Assembly (NCBI GenBank): GCA_020854835.1
Contig: JAHKLX010000038.1
Span: 62,001-126,000 of the forward strand
DNA length: 64,000 bases
Reading direction: 5' to 3'
Source: Microcaldota archaeon
Lineage (GTDB): Archaea; Micrarchaeota; Micrarchaeia; Anstonellales; JAGGVH01
Below are positions 9,322-17,633 of this stretch, piece by piece (within the stretch, counting starts at the first letter, position 1; the number at the start of each line of letters is the position of its first letter). The position numbers and the translations under genes are program-made. The notes beneath the pieces were generated by a model. That model ran no database searches. It was not told the origin of the DNA and worked only from the letters and a program-made list of their open reading frames with translations.

Positions 9322-10011
9322 TTAAATAATTTTTTCGATTTCTTTTTGTTTTTTCTTAACAATGTCCTTGACAATATCTTTGGACCCGAGTCCAATAGCT
9401 ATTGCTCCACCAAGACCTAGTGCAATTGCCACAGTGAAGAACAAAGCATTTATTGCAGTCATAAACGTATTTTCAAGAAGGTTTATGTTTGCACCTGGCA
9501 AAACTAAAGGCAATGCCATCACAACACCAATATATGCAATTGCAATTTCAAGTATTAAACCAATTGGTTTTGCAAATGGTGTTTTGCTGTCTTTTATTTG
9601 GTTTGTAATATAATCCCCAAACATCAAAGCAACAACTATGATTGCAATACCCTCAACAAGCCCTGGCAAATACGCAACGATTCCAGATATCATTATTGTT
9701 AAGAATCCGAATTCAGCTATATCTGCAGCAATTCCAAGGAATATGAAGAAAATCCATATCTCGAGCAGGAATTTTATTACACCTGTCAAAGTCCATCCTA
9801 ATAATGCGTCATGCAATCCATGATTTTTAAGGAATATCTCTAATTTCATTTTGTCAGATGCTTGTTTCCATAACCAACCCATCAATTTAGCGAGTATAAA
9901 ACCCACTATGGATATTAGCAAGAAAACTGCAGCTGCGATTGCACCTTGTAATAGATTGGTGCTAATCACATTGATATCTATTAAACTTAACAGTTCTGGT
10001 AAAGTTATCAT
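9322..10011 (-). CDS. Multi-pass membrane protein, MscS-like TM-helix family
   Basis: 229 residues with about five hydrophobic helices (residues 25-50, 72-100, 102-130, 145-165, 180-210). The repeated pattern of a long N-terminal helix followed by GWLWKQASDKMKLEIFLKNHG resembles the conserved TM-helix proteins related to small mechanosensitive channels. The soluble MscS beta domain is missing and the protein ends in a basic helix (KDIVKKKQKEIEKII). It is probably a membrane pore-like or scaffold protein; function is inferred only. Confidence 0.7.
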   Translation of the reverse strand: MITLPELLSLIDINVISTNLLQGAIAAAVFLLISIVGFILAKLMGWLWKQASDKMKLEIFLKNHGLHDALLGWTLTGVIKFLLEIWIFFIFLGIAADIAEFGFLTIMISGIVAYLPGLVEGIAIIVVALMFGDYITNQIKDSKTPFAKPIGLILEIAIAYIGVVMALPLVLPGANINLLENTFMTAINALFFTVAIALGLGGAIAIGLGSKDIVKDIVKKKQKEIEKII

Positions 10012-10063
10012 TTACACACCTCCTTCATTAATGTTATTTCTAAGAATAGAACATAAGTTATGT

Positions 10064-11278
10064 TTATAAATTTTTCGTTATGAATTCGTGAAACCTGTCA
10101 ATGTCATAATCATTATGAATTATGTTGCATACAAACATCTGAAGAAGTTCCTGTATCCGAACTGCGTTTCCGAATTCTAATGTTGTGTTTCCATCAACAA
10201 TAGAATTAGTTGTGATCATTCTTTTTTCAGATATTCCTGCCGAGCTTATCCAGGCGCCAGCTCCTGCTAAACCCAGGTTATGAACAACACCCAGCATTAA
10301 ATCAATACTGTTCTTCCCATTGAAAACATTTGATAGAGGTTTGATAATTAAATTATCATTTACTGTGATGTTGTGCGAATATGCAATTTCTCTTATTTTA
10401 TTTATTGATTTGACAATTGAACTACCTGATGAAACCATATCATCAATAGGACATACAATTTGATGATTTAATAATAGTTCAGCTGTTAAATCACCACTAT
10501 CCACACAAGTTATTTCAACTTTTCCATTTGAGAAATCGCCGTCACGTTTTTTTCTTAGATTAACATCTGCCAAATAACTTCCACCTTCATCTGGAGAAAT
10601 ATATAAAATTCCTTTTTTATTTGAATTGGGATTTAGATATCCTCCCCGCATGGCAACATCCAATACCTTTCTTTTCAAAGGATTTCTCATTGTTAAATTG
10701 ATAACTGTTAAATTGGGAGGTATTATTGAAAATTCATCTACCTCATTCCCATATTTATCTAAAGGGAATCTTCTGTGTTTCGGATTGGTTGAGTAAATTC
10801 CTTCCTCTTTAAAACAATGACCATCCAAGGTGATTAAATACTTTAAACCAACATCGCCTAATGCGCCCAATGCCAACCAAGCAGTGTGGCCCTCGTGTGT
10901 TTTATAAGGATCTGTGTCAGCTGAATCATGGTCTTGTCTCAAAAAAGGCATATAAGGCACAACAAGAGTTACCCTAGCACCTTGAGATGCAAGATTCTTG
11001 ATAAGAAAATAGGTCATTAAAAATCGTTCCTTGGGTTGCGGATATATTCTATCAAAAATAAAAACATCTGAATTTCTAAATTGATCTATGGATTTGGTTG
11101 CTGGACTTTTCCAAGGAGAATTAAACATAAAAATGGTTTCTGTGTCTGCATAATCCCTAAAACCCACCTTTATGGGCTTCGGACCGTGGGGATGCAGGTT
11201 AACAGGTATCAGATCAGTTGAATCTTGAGTGTAAAGTATAATTGAATTTGGTGTAAATGTTTTGCGCAACGTGACCAT
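10064..11278 (-). CDS. prs: Ribose-phosphate pyrophosphokinase-like protein, divergent
   Basis: 404 residues, longer than usual PRPP synthetases (about 290-320). The N-terminal half has the family's YMPFLRQDH motif (about residue 112; usual form YFGYARQDR), preceded by GARVTLVVP. The C-terminal half carries a PRPP-binding loop in unusual form (CPIDDMVSSGSSI instead of VDDIxxTGGT) and GYSHN-like insertions. PRPP would feed pyrE/pyrF and purine synthesis. The altered loop keeps the two Asp residues but swaps Thr/Gly for Ser, so activity is likely but not certain. TATTTAAATA about 35 bp upstream of the start is a likely TATA box. Confidence 0.75.
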   Translation of the reverse strand: MVTLRKTFTPNSIILYTQDSTDLIPVNLHPHGPKPIKVGFRDYADTETIFMFNSPWKSPATKSIDQFRNSDVFIFDRIYPQPKERFLMTYFLIKNLASQGARVTLVVPYMPFLRQDHDSADTDPYKTHEGHTAWLALGALGDVGLKYLITLDGHCFKEEGIYSTNPKHRRFPLDKYGNEVDEFSIIPPNLTVINLTMRNPLKRKVLDVAMRGGYLNPNSNKKGILYISPDEGGSYLADVNLRKKRDGDFSNGKVEITCVDSGDLTAELLLNHQIVCPIDDMVSSGSSIVKSINKIREIAYSHNITVNDNLIIKPLSNVFNGKNSIDLMLGVVHNLGLAGAGAWISSAGISEKRMITTNSIVDGNTTLEFGNAVRIQELLQMFVCNIIHNDYDIDRFHEFITKNL

Positions 11279-11392
11279 AATAATCCCCCAGTATATTTAT
11301 TAGTGCCATAGTATTTAAATAAATTATTAAACACAAATGTTTATAATTAATAACAAAAAGATTTATAAATAGGTCTGAACATAAAATAAATT

Positions 11393-11986
11393 ATGGGAAA
11401 AAAAGTATTTAAAACAGATCCAAGTCCTAAACCTAATAAAGAAATAACCTTCAGAGGTATGATTAAAAAAAGAGATGATATTCCCTTTCCAAAGTCAAAA
11501 GCAACTGAAGTTTTTTTATCTAGACGAATAAATGGATTGGCAATAGACATTTGCAAAATTCAATCGGGTTTGTTTGAAGTGGCTTATGAATTTCCAACAT
11601 CAAGATTTTTAGTCAATAAAGAAACTGTTTTGATTGGTTATCCTAATTCTAAAGAAAATTATAAATTAACTGAATTTTTAGAAGAAACTGCAAAAAGAAT
11701 TGGGACAGAATTGGATATACGAACGGATAAAAAAATAATTATTATTGTTAAAGATGGAAAAAAGAGACAAGAATTTTGGCAAGAGATGGGAGAACTAGCA
11801 AGAGAATTACAGTTATCTACAAAGCCATTAGATATAGCATTGAAGGAACATGATGAATTATTAACTGAACCTGGAGAAATAGATGAGATATATGAAGAAT
11901 TGGGTGAAAAATTTGCATCTATTCAAAAAGAAATGACAAAATCAGCAATAAGTCAAATTTTGTTTTTCGATAGAAAAACAGACTGA
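11393..11986 (+). CDS. Hypothetical protein
   Basis: 197 residues, unrecognised. Basic N-terminus (GKKVFKTDPSPKPNKE), a central alpha/beta-looking portion (KIIIIVKDGKKRQEFW), and an acidic helical C-terminus. No export signal. A TATA-like GATTTATAAATAGG lies about 25-30 bp upstream of the ATG, so the transcript is probably leaderless or nearly so. It is followed by S6e on the same strand but with its own promoter between. Confidence 0.7.
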   Translation: MGKKVFKTDPSPKPNKEITFRGMIKKRDDIPFPKSKATEVFLSRRINGLAIDICKIQSGLFEVAYEFPTSRFLVNKETVLIGYPNSKENYKLTEFLEETAKRIGTELDIRTDKKIIIIVKDGKKRQEFWQEMGELARELQLSTKPLDIALKEHDELLTEPGEIDEIYEELGEKFASIQKEMTKSAISQILFFDRKTD

Positions 11987-11996
11987 TCTTAGCAAA

Positions 11997-12007
11997 GGTT
12001 TATAAAA
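11997..12007 (+). promoter_or_regulatory. TATA box of the S6e-aIF2gamma operon
   Basis: GGTTTATAAAA lies 53-63 bp upstream of the S6e start with an A-rich BRE-like stretch (agcaaa) just before it. A leader with the Shine-Dalgarno sequence AAGGTGAT follows, 5 bp before the ATG at 12060. Confidence 0.5.
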
Positions 12008-12059
12008 AAAACTATTTATATTCTATTCGAAAACTTATTCATTAATTAAGGTGATAAAT

Positions 12060-12446
12060 ATGAAACTTGTAATATCTGTGAAAAATGGACAAACATTCCA
12101 GACTGAACTATCAGAGGATAAATCAGTGTTATTAACTAATAAAAAAATTAGTGATGTGATTGATGGTGAAGTTTTGGGAATTCCAGGATATAAACTTAAG
12201 ATTACTGGTGGAAGTGATTCCTCAGGTTTTCCAATGCGGCCCGAAGTTGAAGGAACAAAAAAATACAAACTTTTGTTGTCAAAAGGTCCAGGATATAAAC
12301 CAAAAAGACGAGGAGAAAGAAAAAGAAAAACAGTGCGCGGAAACACTGTCGATCAGTCAATCATTCAGGTTAACACAAAAGCAATTGAAGAGGGCCCGAC
12401 TCCATTAAGTGAAATATTTCCTAAAAAAGAGGAAAAGAAAGAGTGA
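12060..12446 (+). CDS. rps6e: 30S ribosomal protein S6e
   Basis: 128 residues. Begins MKLVISVKNGQTFQTEL and holds the S6e signature GYKLKITGGSDSSGFPMRP, followed by a basic segment (KPKRRGERKRKTVRGNTV) that contacts rRNA. The ATG at 12060 is preferred over an upstream GTG because of the Shine-Dalgarno AAGGTGAT. It ends 4 bp before aIF2gamma, a common archaeal pairing. Confidence 0.95.
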   Translation: MKLVISVKNGQTFQTELSEDKSVLLTNKKISDVIDGEVLGIPGYKLKITGGSDSSGFPMRPEVEGTKKYKLLLSKGPGYKPKRRGERKRKTVRGNTVDQSIIQVNTKAIEEGPTPLSEIFPKKEEKKE

Positions 12447-12450
12447 TTAG

Positions 12451-13635
12451 ATGGAGGATACAGGTCAAGCTGTTGTTAACATAGGGATGTTGGGCCATGT
12501 TGATCACGGCAAAACAAGCTTAACCAAAGCATTAACAGGGAAATGGACTGATACTTTTAGTGAAGAACTTAAAAGAGGAATCACTATAAGAATCGGTTAT
12601 GCAGATATTTCTTTTTATAAATGTGGTGAGAAATATTGGATGAAACCTAAATGTCCTTCTGGAAAACAAGGAGAATTTGTTAGGAAAGTTTCTTTTTTGG
12701 ATGCACCAGGACACGAAACACTGATGGCGACAGCCATATCTGCATCTGCGATAATGGACGGCGCTATATTAGTAATTGGTGCGAATGAAACTTGCCCCCA
12801 ACCTCAAACAAAAGAACATTTGATGGTTTTAGAAGCACTTGGTATAAAAAATATTGTTATTGTTCAAAACAAAATTGATCTTATTTCAAAAGAAAAAGCA
12901 AAAGAACATTATGATCAGATATCTGATTTTATTGGAGAATTTGGAATAAAAGCTTCAATAATTCCGACATCTGCAAATTATGGAATCAATCTTGATTCAC
13001 TCATTGAAGCTATTCAAACTTCAATACCTACTCCAAAACGCGATTCAAAAGCAGATTATAAAATGTATGTGACTCGATCGTTTGATATAAATAAACCCGG
13101 AACTGAAATAAATAAACTTGAAGGAGGAGTTATGGGGGGTTCATTAATTCAAGGAGAATTGAAAATTGGTGATGAAATTGAAATTTCACCAGGATTCACT
13201 TATAAAGAAAAGTCCGAACCTTTTATAACTGAAGTTACTTCTTTGTTTGCAGGAGATAAAAAAAGAGATGTTGTTCATCCTGGAGGTCTTGTTGCGATTG
13301 GAACTCCACTAGATCCTTCTTTAACAAAATCTGATGGGATGATTGGTCAGTTTATTGGAAAACCTGGAAAAGTTCCAGAACCAACAGATGTTTTTACAGT
13401 TGAATACTCTTTATTTGGAAGAACAGATTTTGAAAACAATCAAATTATCAAAGGCGAACCAATGGTTTTAAGTGTTGGTACTGCCTCAACAGTTGGTGTT
13501 GTAATTGAAACTAAAAAAGATGTTGCAACTTTAAAACTTAAAAGAAAACTTTGTGCAGAAGTGGGGGGGAAAGCCGCATTATCAAAGTTAATAAAACAAA
13601 GGTGGAGATTATCTGCACATGGCAAAATAGTCTGA
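12451..13635 (+). CDS. eif2g: Translation initiation factor 2, gamma subunit
   Basis: 394 residues. GTPase motifs are visible: G1 GHVDHGKTSL (residues 14-23), a switch I region with KRGITIRIGYAD, G3 DAPGHE, G4 NKID, and a domain 2/3 tail with GGVMGGSLIQGELKIGDEIEI. Binds initiator Met-tRNA with GTP and delivers it to the 30S subunit. Normal family length is about 410, so it is slightly short. Directly downstream of S6e, probably in the same transcript. The initiator tRNA itself is at 45428. Confidence 0.96.
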   Translation: MEDTGQAVVNIGMLGHVDHGKTSLTKALTGKWTDTFSEELKRGITIRIGYADISFYKCGEKYWMKPKCPSGKQGEFVRKVSFLDAPGHETLMATAISASAIMDGAILVIGANETCPQPQTKEHLMVLEALGIKNIVIVQNKIDLISKEKAKEHYDQISDFIGEFGIKASIIPTSANYGINLDSLIEAIQTSIPTPKRDSKADYKMYVTRSFDINKPGTEINKLEGGVMGGSLIQGELKIGDEIEISPGFTYKEKSEPFITEVTSLFAGDKKRDVVHPGGLVAIGTPLDPSLTKSDGMIGQFIGKPGKVPEPTDVFTVEYSLFGRTDFENNQIIKGEPMVLSVGTASTVGVVIETKKDVATLKLKRKLCAEVGGKAALSKLIKQRWRLSAHGKIV

Positions 13636-13712
13636 TTTTTAATATCTAAAAACATTAAAATAAATCATCTAAAAACAAAAACTTTAAATTGTTAAACTTT
13701 ATTGAAAGCAGT

Positions 13713-13859
13713 ATGGATTTGAAAGGTTTGTGTCATATTTGTGGGAACCCTGCAGAAATATCGTGCAAAATGTGTGGCAGACTTGTTTGTAAAAAACACC
13801 ATAGAGAAGGTATTTGTGATGTTTGTAGAAAAGGAGTTCAAATAAAAAATTTATACTGA
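13713..13859 (+). CDS. Tiny zinc-finger protein (48 aa)
   Basis: ATG at 13713, stop TGA at 13857. The 48 residues contain CHICG, CKMCG, CKKHH and CDVC in a CxxC-x8-CxxC-x4-Cx3H-x5-CxxC spacing, resembling a HIT-type or B-box-like double zinc site. No other domain. It follows aIF2gamma on the same strand, with a TATA-like TTTAAATT about 30 bp upstream of the ATG. Role unknown; metal binding is a confident inference from the cysteines. Confidence 0.75.
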   Translation: MDLKGLCHICGNPAEISCKMCGRLVCKKHHREGICDVCRKGVQIKNLY

Positions 13860-14010
13860 AACAATAATATTGCCAACTTTTTCCATGATAATAATTTCAG
13901 TTTAAATCTGAAATCCGAGCAGGTTATAAAAAAAGCTAAAAAAATAAATTCTATTAAAATAAAAATTTTAAAAGTAAAATATAAAAAAATATTTTACAAA
14001 TTTTTTAAAT

Positions 14011-14484
14011 TTATTTATCTAGGGGCGATGCGCATCCGTTTTGGTAACAGTAATCAATATAAGCTTCCATATCTCCTTTCATACTGTCTGCAAAACCAAT
14101 CCAATGTTTTTCTCCTATAAATGTAGTCGGAACTCCCCTAACTTCTATTCCATAAGATGCTGCTGTCTGCTGAAATAATGCTTTGTTTGATGCATCTTTC
14201 CAGGTTTCAAACATCTGAATCTCCAAATCAGGATATTTTACTCTTAATTCTTCCAAATAAACTTTTTGTTTAGAGCAAAAACCGCAACCATCCCCCCAGA
14301 AGAAATAAAGCGTAACTTTATTGTTAGATTCTTGGATTGGAGGATCGATATTTAAATCAGGTTCGGAAATTTCTTCAGGTGCATTAAACATTGCATATCC
14401 TGATTCAGGAAATGCGAACATCGCAAATGCAAAAATAACCAAAAGAACCCCTACTCCTGCAATAATCTTTGTTTTATTATCCAT
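14011..14484 (-). CDS. Membrane-anchored thioredoxin-fold protein
   Basis: 157 residues. N-terminal signal anchor (about residues 6-27), short linker, then a thioredoxin-fold domain with the redox motif CGFC (in WGDGCGFCSKQK, about residue 72) and the cis-proline segment RGVPTTFIG. The domain faces outside the membrane and probably oxidises, reduces or isomerises disulfides in exported proteins such as the Cys-rich proteins encoded at 7609 and 19530. The C-terminus adds two cysteines (YCYQNGCAS). Confidence 0.88.
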   Translation of the reverse strand: MDNKTKIIAGVGVLLVIFAFAMFAFPESGYAMFNAPEEISEPDLNIDPPIQESNNKVTLYFFWGDGCGFCSKQKVYLEELRVKYPDLEIQMFETWKDASNKALFQQTAASYGIEVRGVPTTFIGEKHWIGFADSMKGDMEAYIDYCYQNGCASPLDK

Positions 14485-14684
14485 GAAATCACCAATCTAA
14501 ATATGTGTACAAATAAATAAAAATCTATGGAATACGAAAAAATTTATAGAGGATATTTCAAACTATAGTATTGTTAAAAAATGTAGAAGATATATTTAAC
14601 TTTTTTTTAATTTTTTACCACATAAATCATTTTATAAACCTTTCTTAGATTTAAAAAAGCACTAATCCATAAAAGGTGATTTGT

Positions 14685-14792
14685 ATGTTTCATAAAATGG
14701 ATGACGAAGACGATGAAGATTGGGATGATGACGAAGAAGTTGATGATGACGAAGACTTTGACGATGAAGATTGGGATGATGACGAAGAATAA
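14685..14792 (+). CDS. Tiny, extremely acidic repeat protein (35 aa)
   Basis: ATG at 14685, TAA at 14790, with a good Shine-Dalgarno (AAAAGGTGAT) 5-6 bp before the start and a TATA-like TTTTATAAACC about 55 bp upstream. After MFHKM the chain is almost only Asp/Glu with two tryptophans, made of two near-copies of DDEDWDDDEE with an in-between variant. Signals for expression are good, but low-complexity coding could be chance. Possible metal or basic-protein binding. Confidence 0.6.
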   Translation: MFHKMDDEDDEDWDDDEEVDDDEDFDDEDWDDDEE

Positions 14793-14894
14793 ATCTCTAC
14801 TAATCTAAATCGTTATTTATCTTTTTTTTCTTTTTTGTTATTTGAAAGTAAGTGATTGAAAGATTTTTAAATTAAAACTATTCTAAGTTTTATT

Positions 14895-15647
14895 ATGATA
14901 GATATTGTTTGGGCATATTCACTAGTAAGTGTTATTTTTGTGAGTTTAATGTCTTTGGTAGGGGTATTCGGTTTTTTTATAAAGGAAAAAACAATGAATA
15001 AAACACTATTATTTTTAGTTAGTTTTTCAGCAGGCTCTCTTTTAGGAGGAGCATTTTTACATCTTTTGCCAGAGGTAGTTGAAGAAAAAGGATTTGGACC
15101 AGAGATAGGACTGGCAGTATTAGCAGGATTAACTGTTTTCTTTGTTTTGGAAAAATTTATTCATTGGAGACATTGTCACATTCCAACTTCCAAAAACCAC
15201 CCGCATCCCTTTGCTTATATGAACCTAGTGGGTGACGGTCTGCACAATTTTATTGATGGAATTGTTATTGGTGTAACATATCTTGTAAGTATACCCTTGG
15301 GCATATCTACAACCTTGGCAGTAGTATTCCATGAGATACCTCAGGAAATTGGAGATTTTGGTGTTTTGCTGCACGGAGGTTTTGATAAAAAAAAGGCTTT
15401 GCTATTGAATTTTTTAACGGCATTAACTGCCATTGTTGGAACAGTTGTAGGGTTAATTGTGGGGAATATGTTTGAAGAATTGACAATATTTATTATACCA
15501 TTTACTGCAGGGGGATTTATTTATATTGCAGGATCTGATTTGATTCCCGAACTCCAAAAAACATGCCATGTTACAAAATCAACTGTTCAGCTTATTGGAA
15601 TACTTTTGGGTTTTGGTATGATGTTGCTTTTATTGTTTTTGGAATGA
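14895..15647 (+). CDS. ZIP-family divalent metal transporter
   Basis: 250 residues, about eight membrane helices. Metal-site motifs lie in helices IV and V: DGLHNFIDGIVIG and FHEIPQEIGDFGVLLHGG, the canonical ZIP HN-x3-DG and HE-x2-E patterns. A His-rich loop (HWRHCH...HPHP) precedes them and may sense or collect metal. It probably imports zinc or iron across the cytoplasmic membrane. Its stop overlaps the possible start of the UvdE gene (ATGA at 15644-15647), so the two are likely co-expressed. Confidence 0.93.
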   Translation: MIDIVWAYSLVSVIFVSLMSLVGVFGFFIKEKTMNKTLLFLVSFSAGSLLGGAFLHLLPEVVEEKGFGPEIGLAVLAGLTVFFVLEKFIHWRHCHIPTSKNHPHPFAYMNLVGDGLHNFIDGIVIGVTYLVSIPLGISTTLAVVFHEIPQEIGDFGVLLHGGFDKKKALLLNFLTALTAIVGTVVGLIVGNMFEELTIFIIPFTAGGFIYIAGSDLIPELQKTCHVTKSTVQLIGILLGFGMMLLLLFLE

Positions 15648-15652
15648 TTAAT

Positions 15653-16522
15653 ATGAGAATAGGTTATCCCTGCATAAATTTGGGTTTGAATTGTACCCCT
15701 AATAAAACTTTTAGGCTTGCAAATTATTCAAATGAAACTTTGATAAGAAAAATTGAAGAAAATCTTGAATGTTTGAAAAAAACTTTAGAGTTTAATTTTG
15801 AAAACAAACTTATGTTTTTTAGAATTGGTTCGGGTCTAGTTCCCTTTGCTTCTCATCCCATTTGCAAATTCAACTGGCAGGATTATTTTAAAAAGGAGTT
15901 TGAAAACATTGGAAAGTATATTAAAAAAAATAAAATTAGAATATCTATGCACCCTGATCAATTTGTTTTGATAAATGCATTAGACAAAAAAATTGTTGAA
16001 AGGAGTGTTGCCGAGTTGGAATATCACTGCAAAATTTTAGATTTGATGAAATTGAATAAAACTGCAAAAATTCAAATGCATGTCGGCGGAGTTTATGGCG
16101 ACAGAGAAACTTCAATAAAAAGATTTATCTCAGAATACGAAAAATTACCTCCAAATATCAAAAAAAGACTTGTTGTAGAAAATGATGACAGATCTTATTC
16201 TTTAAAAGATTGTTTAATGATAAGCAATGACATAGGCATACCTGTTGTTTTTGATGTTTTCCACCACTCATGCATAAATAATCATGAACCTGTCAAACAA
16301 GCAATTGAAATGGCAAGTAAAACCTGGAAAAAATCAGATGGGGTGTTGATGGTGGATTACAGCACTCAAAAGATAAATGGAAGAAGATGTTCACACACAG
16401 AACATATTGATATCAAACACTTTAAAAATTTTTTAAAACAAACAAGAGGCTTGGACTTTGATATAATGCTAGAAATAAAAGATAAAGAGAAAAGTGCACT
16501 AAAAGCAATAAAATATGTATAA
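15653..16522 (+). CDS. uvsE: UV damage endonuclease UvdE/UVDE
   Basis: 289 residues from MRIGYPCINLGLNC, the typical N-terminus. TIM-barrel metal-dependent nuclease that nicks 5' of pyrimidine dimers and other lesions. Conserved segments are RIGSGLVPFASHP, MHPDQFVLINA, QMHVGG.YGD, VVENDDRSYSLKDCL and FDVFHHSCINN, supplying the His/Glu/Asp metal ligands. A start at 15644 (ATG ATT AAT ATG) overlaps the upstream stop by ATGA and is also possible. Frameshift-free and full length. Confidence 0.94.
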   Translation: MRIGYPCINLGLNCTPNKTFRLANYSNETLIRKIEENLECLKKTLEFNFENKLMFFRIGSGLVPFASHPICKFNWQDYFKKEFENIGKYIKKNKIRISMHPDQFVLINALDKKIVERSVAELEYHCKILDLMKLNKTAKIQMHVGGVYGDRETSIKRFISEYEKLPPNIKKRLVVENDDRSYSLKDCLMISNDIGIPVVFDVFHHSCINNHEPVKQAIEMASKTWKKSDGVLMVDYSTQKINGRRCSHTEHIDIKHFKNFLKQTRGLDFDIMLEIKDKEKSALKAIKYV

Positions 16523-16531
16523 AAACACAAT

Positions 16532-16543
16532 ATTTATAAATTA
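16532..16543 (+). promoter_or_regulatory. TATA box of the nucleotidyltransferase gene
   Basis: ATTTATAAATTA lies about 23-33 bp before the ATG at 16565 with no Shine-Dalgarno sequence, which fits a leaderless mRNA. Confidence 0.45.
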
Positions 16544-16564
16544 TAACATTATAATATATATATT

Positions 16565-17314
16565 ATGAAAACAATTGTTTTGGCAGGAGGATTTGCCAAA
16601 CGTCTGATCCCTACCACTGATGAATTACCCAAACCTTTGCTCCCAGTAGCAGGCAGACCTCTTCTTACCCACGTTCTTCAAAAAGTGGATAGATTTAAAC
16701 CGCCAGAAGAAAATAGATGTTATTTAACAACAAATAAAAAATTTGAAATTGATTTTAGAAATTATTTGCTCGATAACTCTCCAAAAATACCCATAGAGTT
16801 AATATCTGAAGAATCGATTGAAAACACTGAAAAACGCGGAAGTGTTGGGGCAGTAGGATTGGTTTTAGAAAAGGCAAAGATAAAATATGATGAGGTTATG
16901 GTTATTGGTGCTGACAATTTATTTTCTTTTGAATTAGATGAATTATATAGCGAATATGTAAAAAGAGGGAAAGTTTCAACTGTAGCTCTTTTTGATGTTG
17001 GAGACAAAGATTTGGCAAAAAAATACGGTGTGGTCTCGATTGATAAAGACAATAAAATAACTGATTTCCAAGAAAAACCTGAAAATCCAAATTCTACATT
17101 GATTAGCACTGCGATATATATGTTCAATCCTCATGACTTTCAAATGATTGATGATTATTTGAAACAAGGAAATCCTCCTGACAGAATGGGAGATTTTATT
17201 GTATGGATGTCTAAAAGAGTAAATCTCCAAAGTTTTGTCTTTCAGGGATATTGGTTTGATATTGGTTGCCATGAATCCCTCTCTAAAGCAAACATACAAA
17301 TGAGGGGACAATAA
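16565..17314 (+). CDS. Sugar-phosphate nucleotidyltransferase
   Basis: 249 residues, N-terminal NTP_transferase domain only. Shows the signature LAGGFAKRLIPTTDELPKPLLPVAGRPLL (pyrophosphorylase loop and lysine) and acidic metal site VIGADNLF. It probably makes an NDP-sugar from a sugar-1-phosphate; sugar specificity cannot be read. No left-handed beta-helix follows. A TATA box (TTTATAAATT, about 16533) lies 30 bp before the ATG. Confidence 0.9.
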   Translation: MKTIVLAGGFAKRLIPTTDELPKPLLPVAGRPLLTHVLQKVDRFKPPEENRCYLTTNKKFEIDFRNYLLDNSPKIPIELISEESIENTEKRGSVGAVGLVLEKAKIKYDEVMVIGADNLFSFELDELYSEYVKRGKVSTVALFDVGDKDLAKKYGVVSIDKDNKITDFQEKPENPNSTLISTAIYMFNPHDFQMIDDYLKQGNPPDRMGDFIVWMSKRVNLQSFVFQGYWFDIGCHESLSKANIQMRGQ

Positions 17315-17384
17315 ATTATTTTTTTCCTTTAATTTTTAATAAAATTTTTTTTAATTATTTAAATCTATAAAATCAAAAAAACAT

Positions 17385-17555
17385 GTGGAAAACTTGAAAT
17401 CTGATGAAAAAAGGGAGAAATTAAAAAAACCAAAATCTATTAAAACTTTTTTTAAGGAAATGTTTTCAACTCCTCCCCAACTACCTGAAACTTATTGGAA
17501 CAAATTAATTGAAATCTCGGAATTTTACGGTTCTGATTGTAAAATCAGAGAATGA
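17385..17555 (+). CDS. Small hypothetical protein with GTG start (56 aa)
   Basis: GTG at 17385, stop TGA at 17553. The N-terminus is Lys/Glu rich, followed by a more ordered KTFFKEMFSTPPQLPETYW...EISEFYGSD segment. A TATA-like ATTATTTAAATC lies about 25-30 bp upstream of the GTG. No ATG or clear Shine-Dalgarno. Amino-acid use looks protein-like, so I keep it at low confidence. Nothing else was seen between 17315 and 17633. Confidence 0.4.
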   Translation: MENLKSDEKREKLKKPKSIKTFFKEMFSTPPQLPETYWNKLIEISEFYGSDCKIRE

Positions 17556-17633
17556 AGGTATAATATTTAAAAATATATATATTGAATTATTTGTATTCTA
17601 AAAATAAATTATGAAAAAGAGGATATTGGATAT

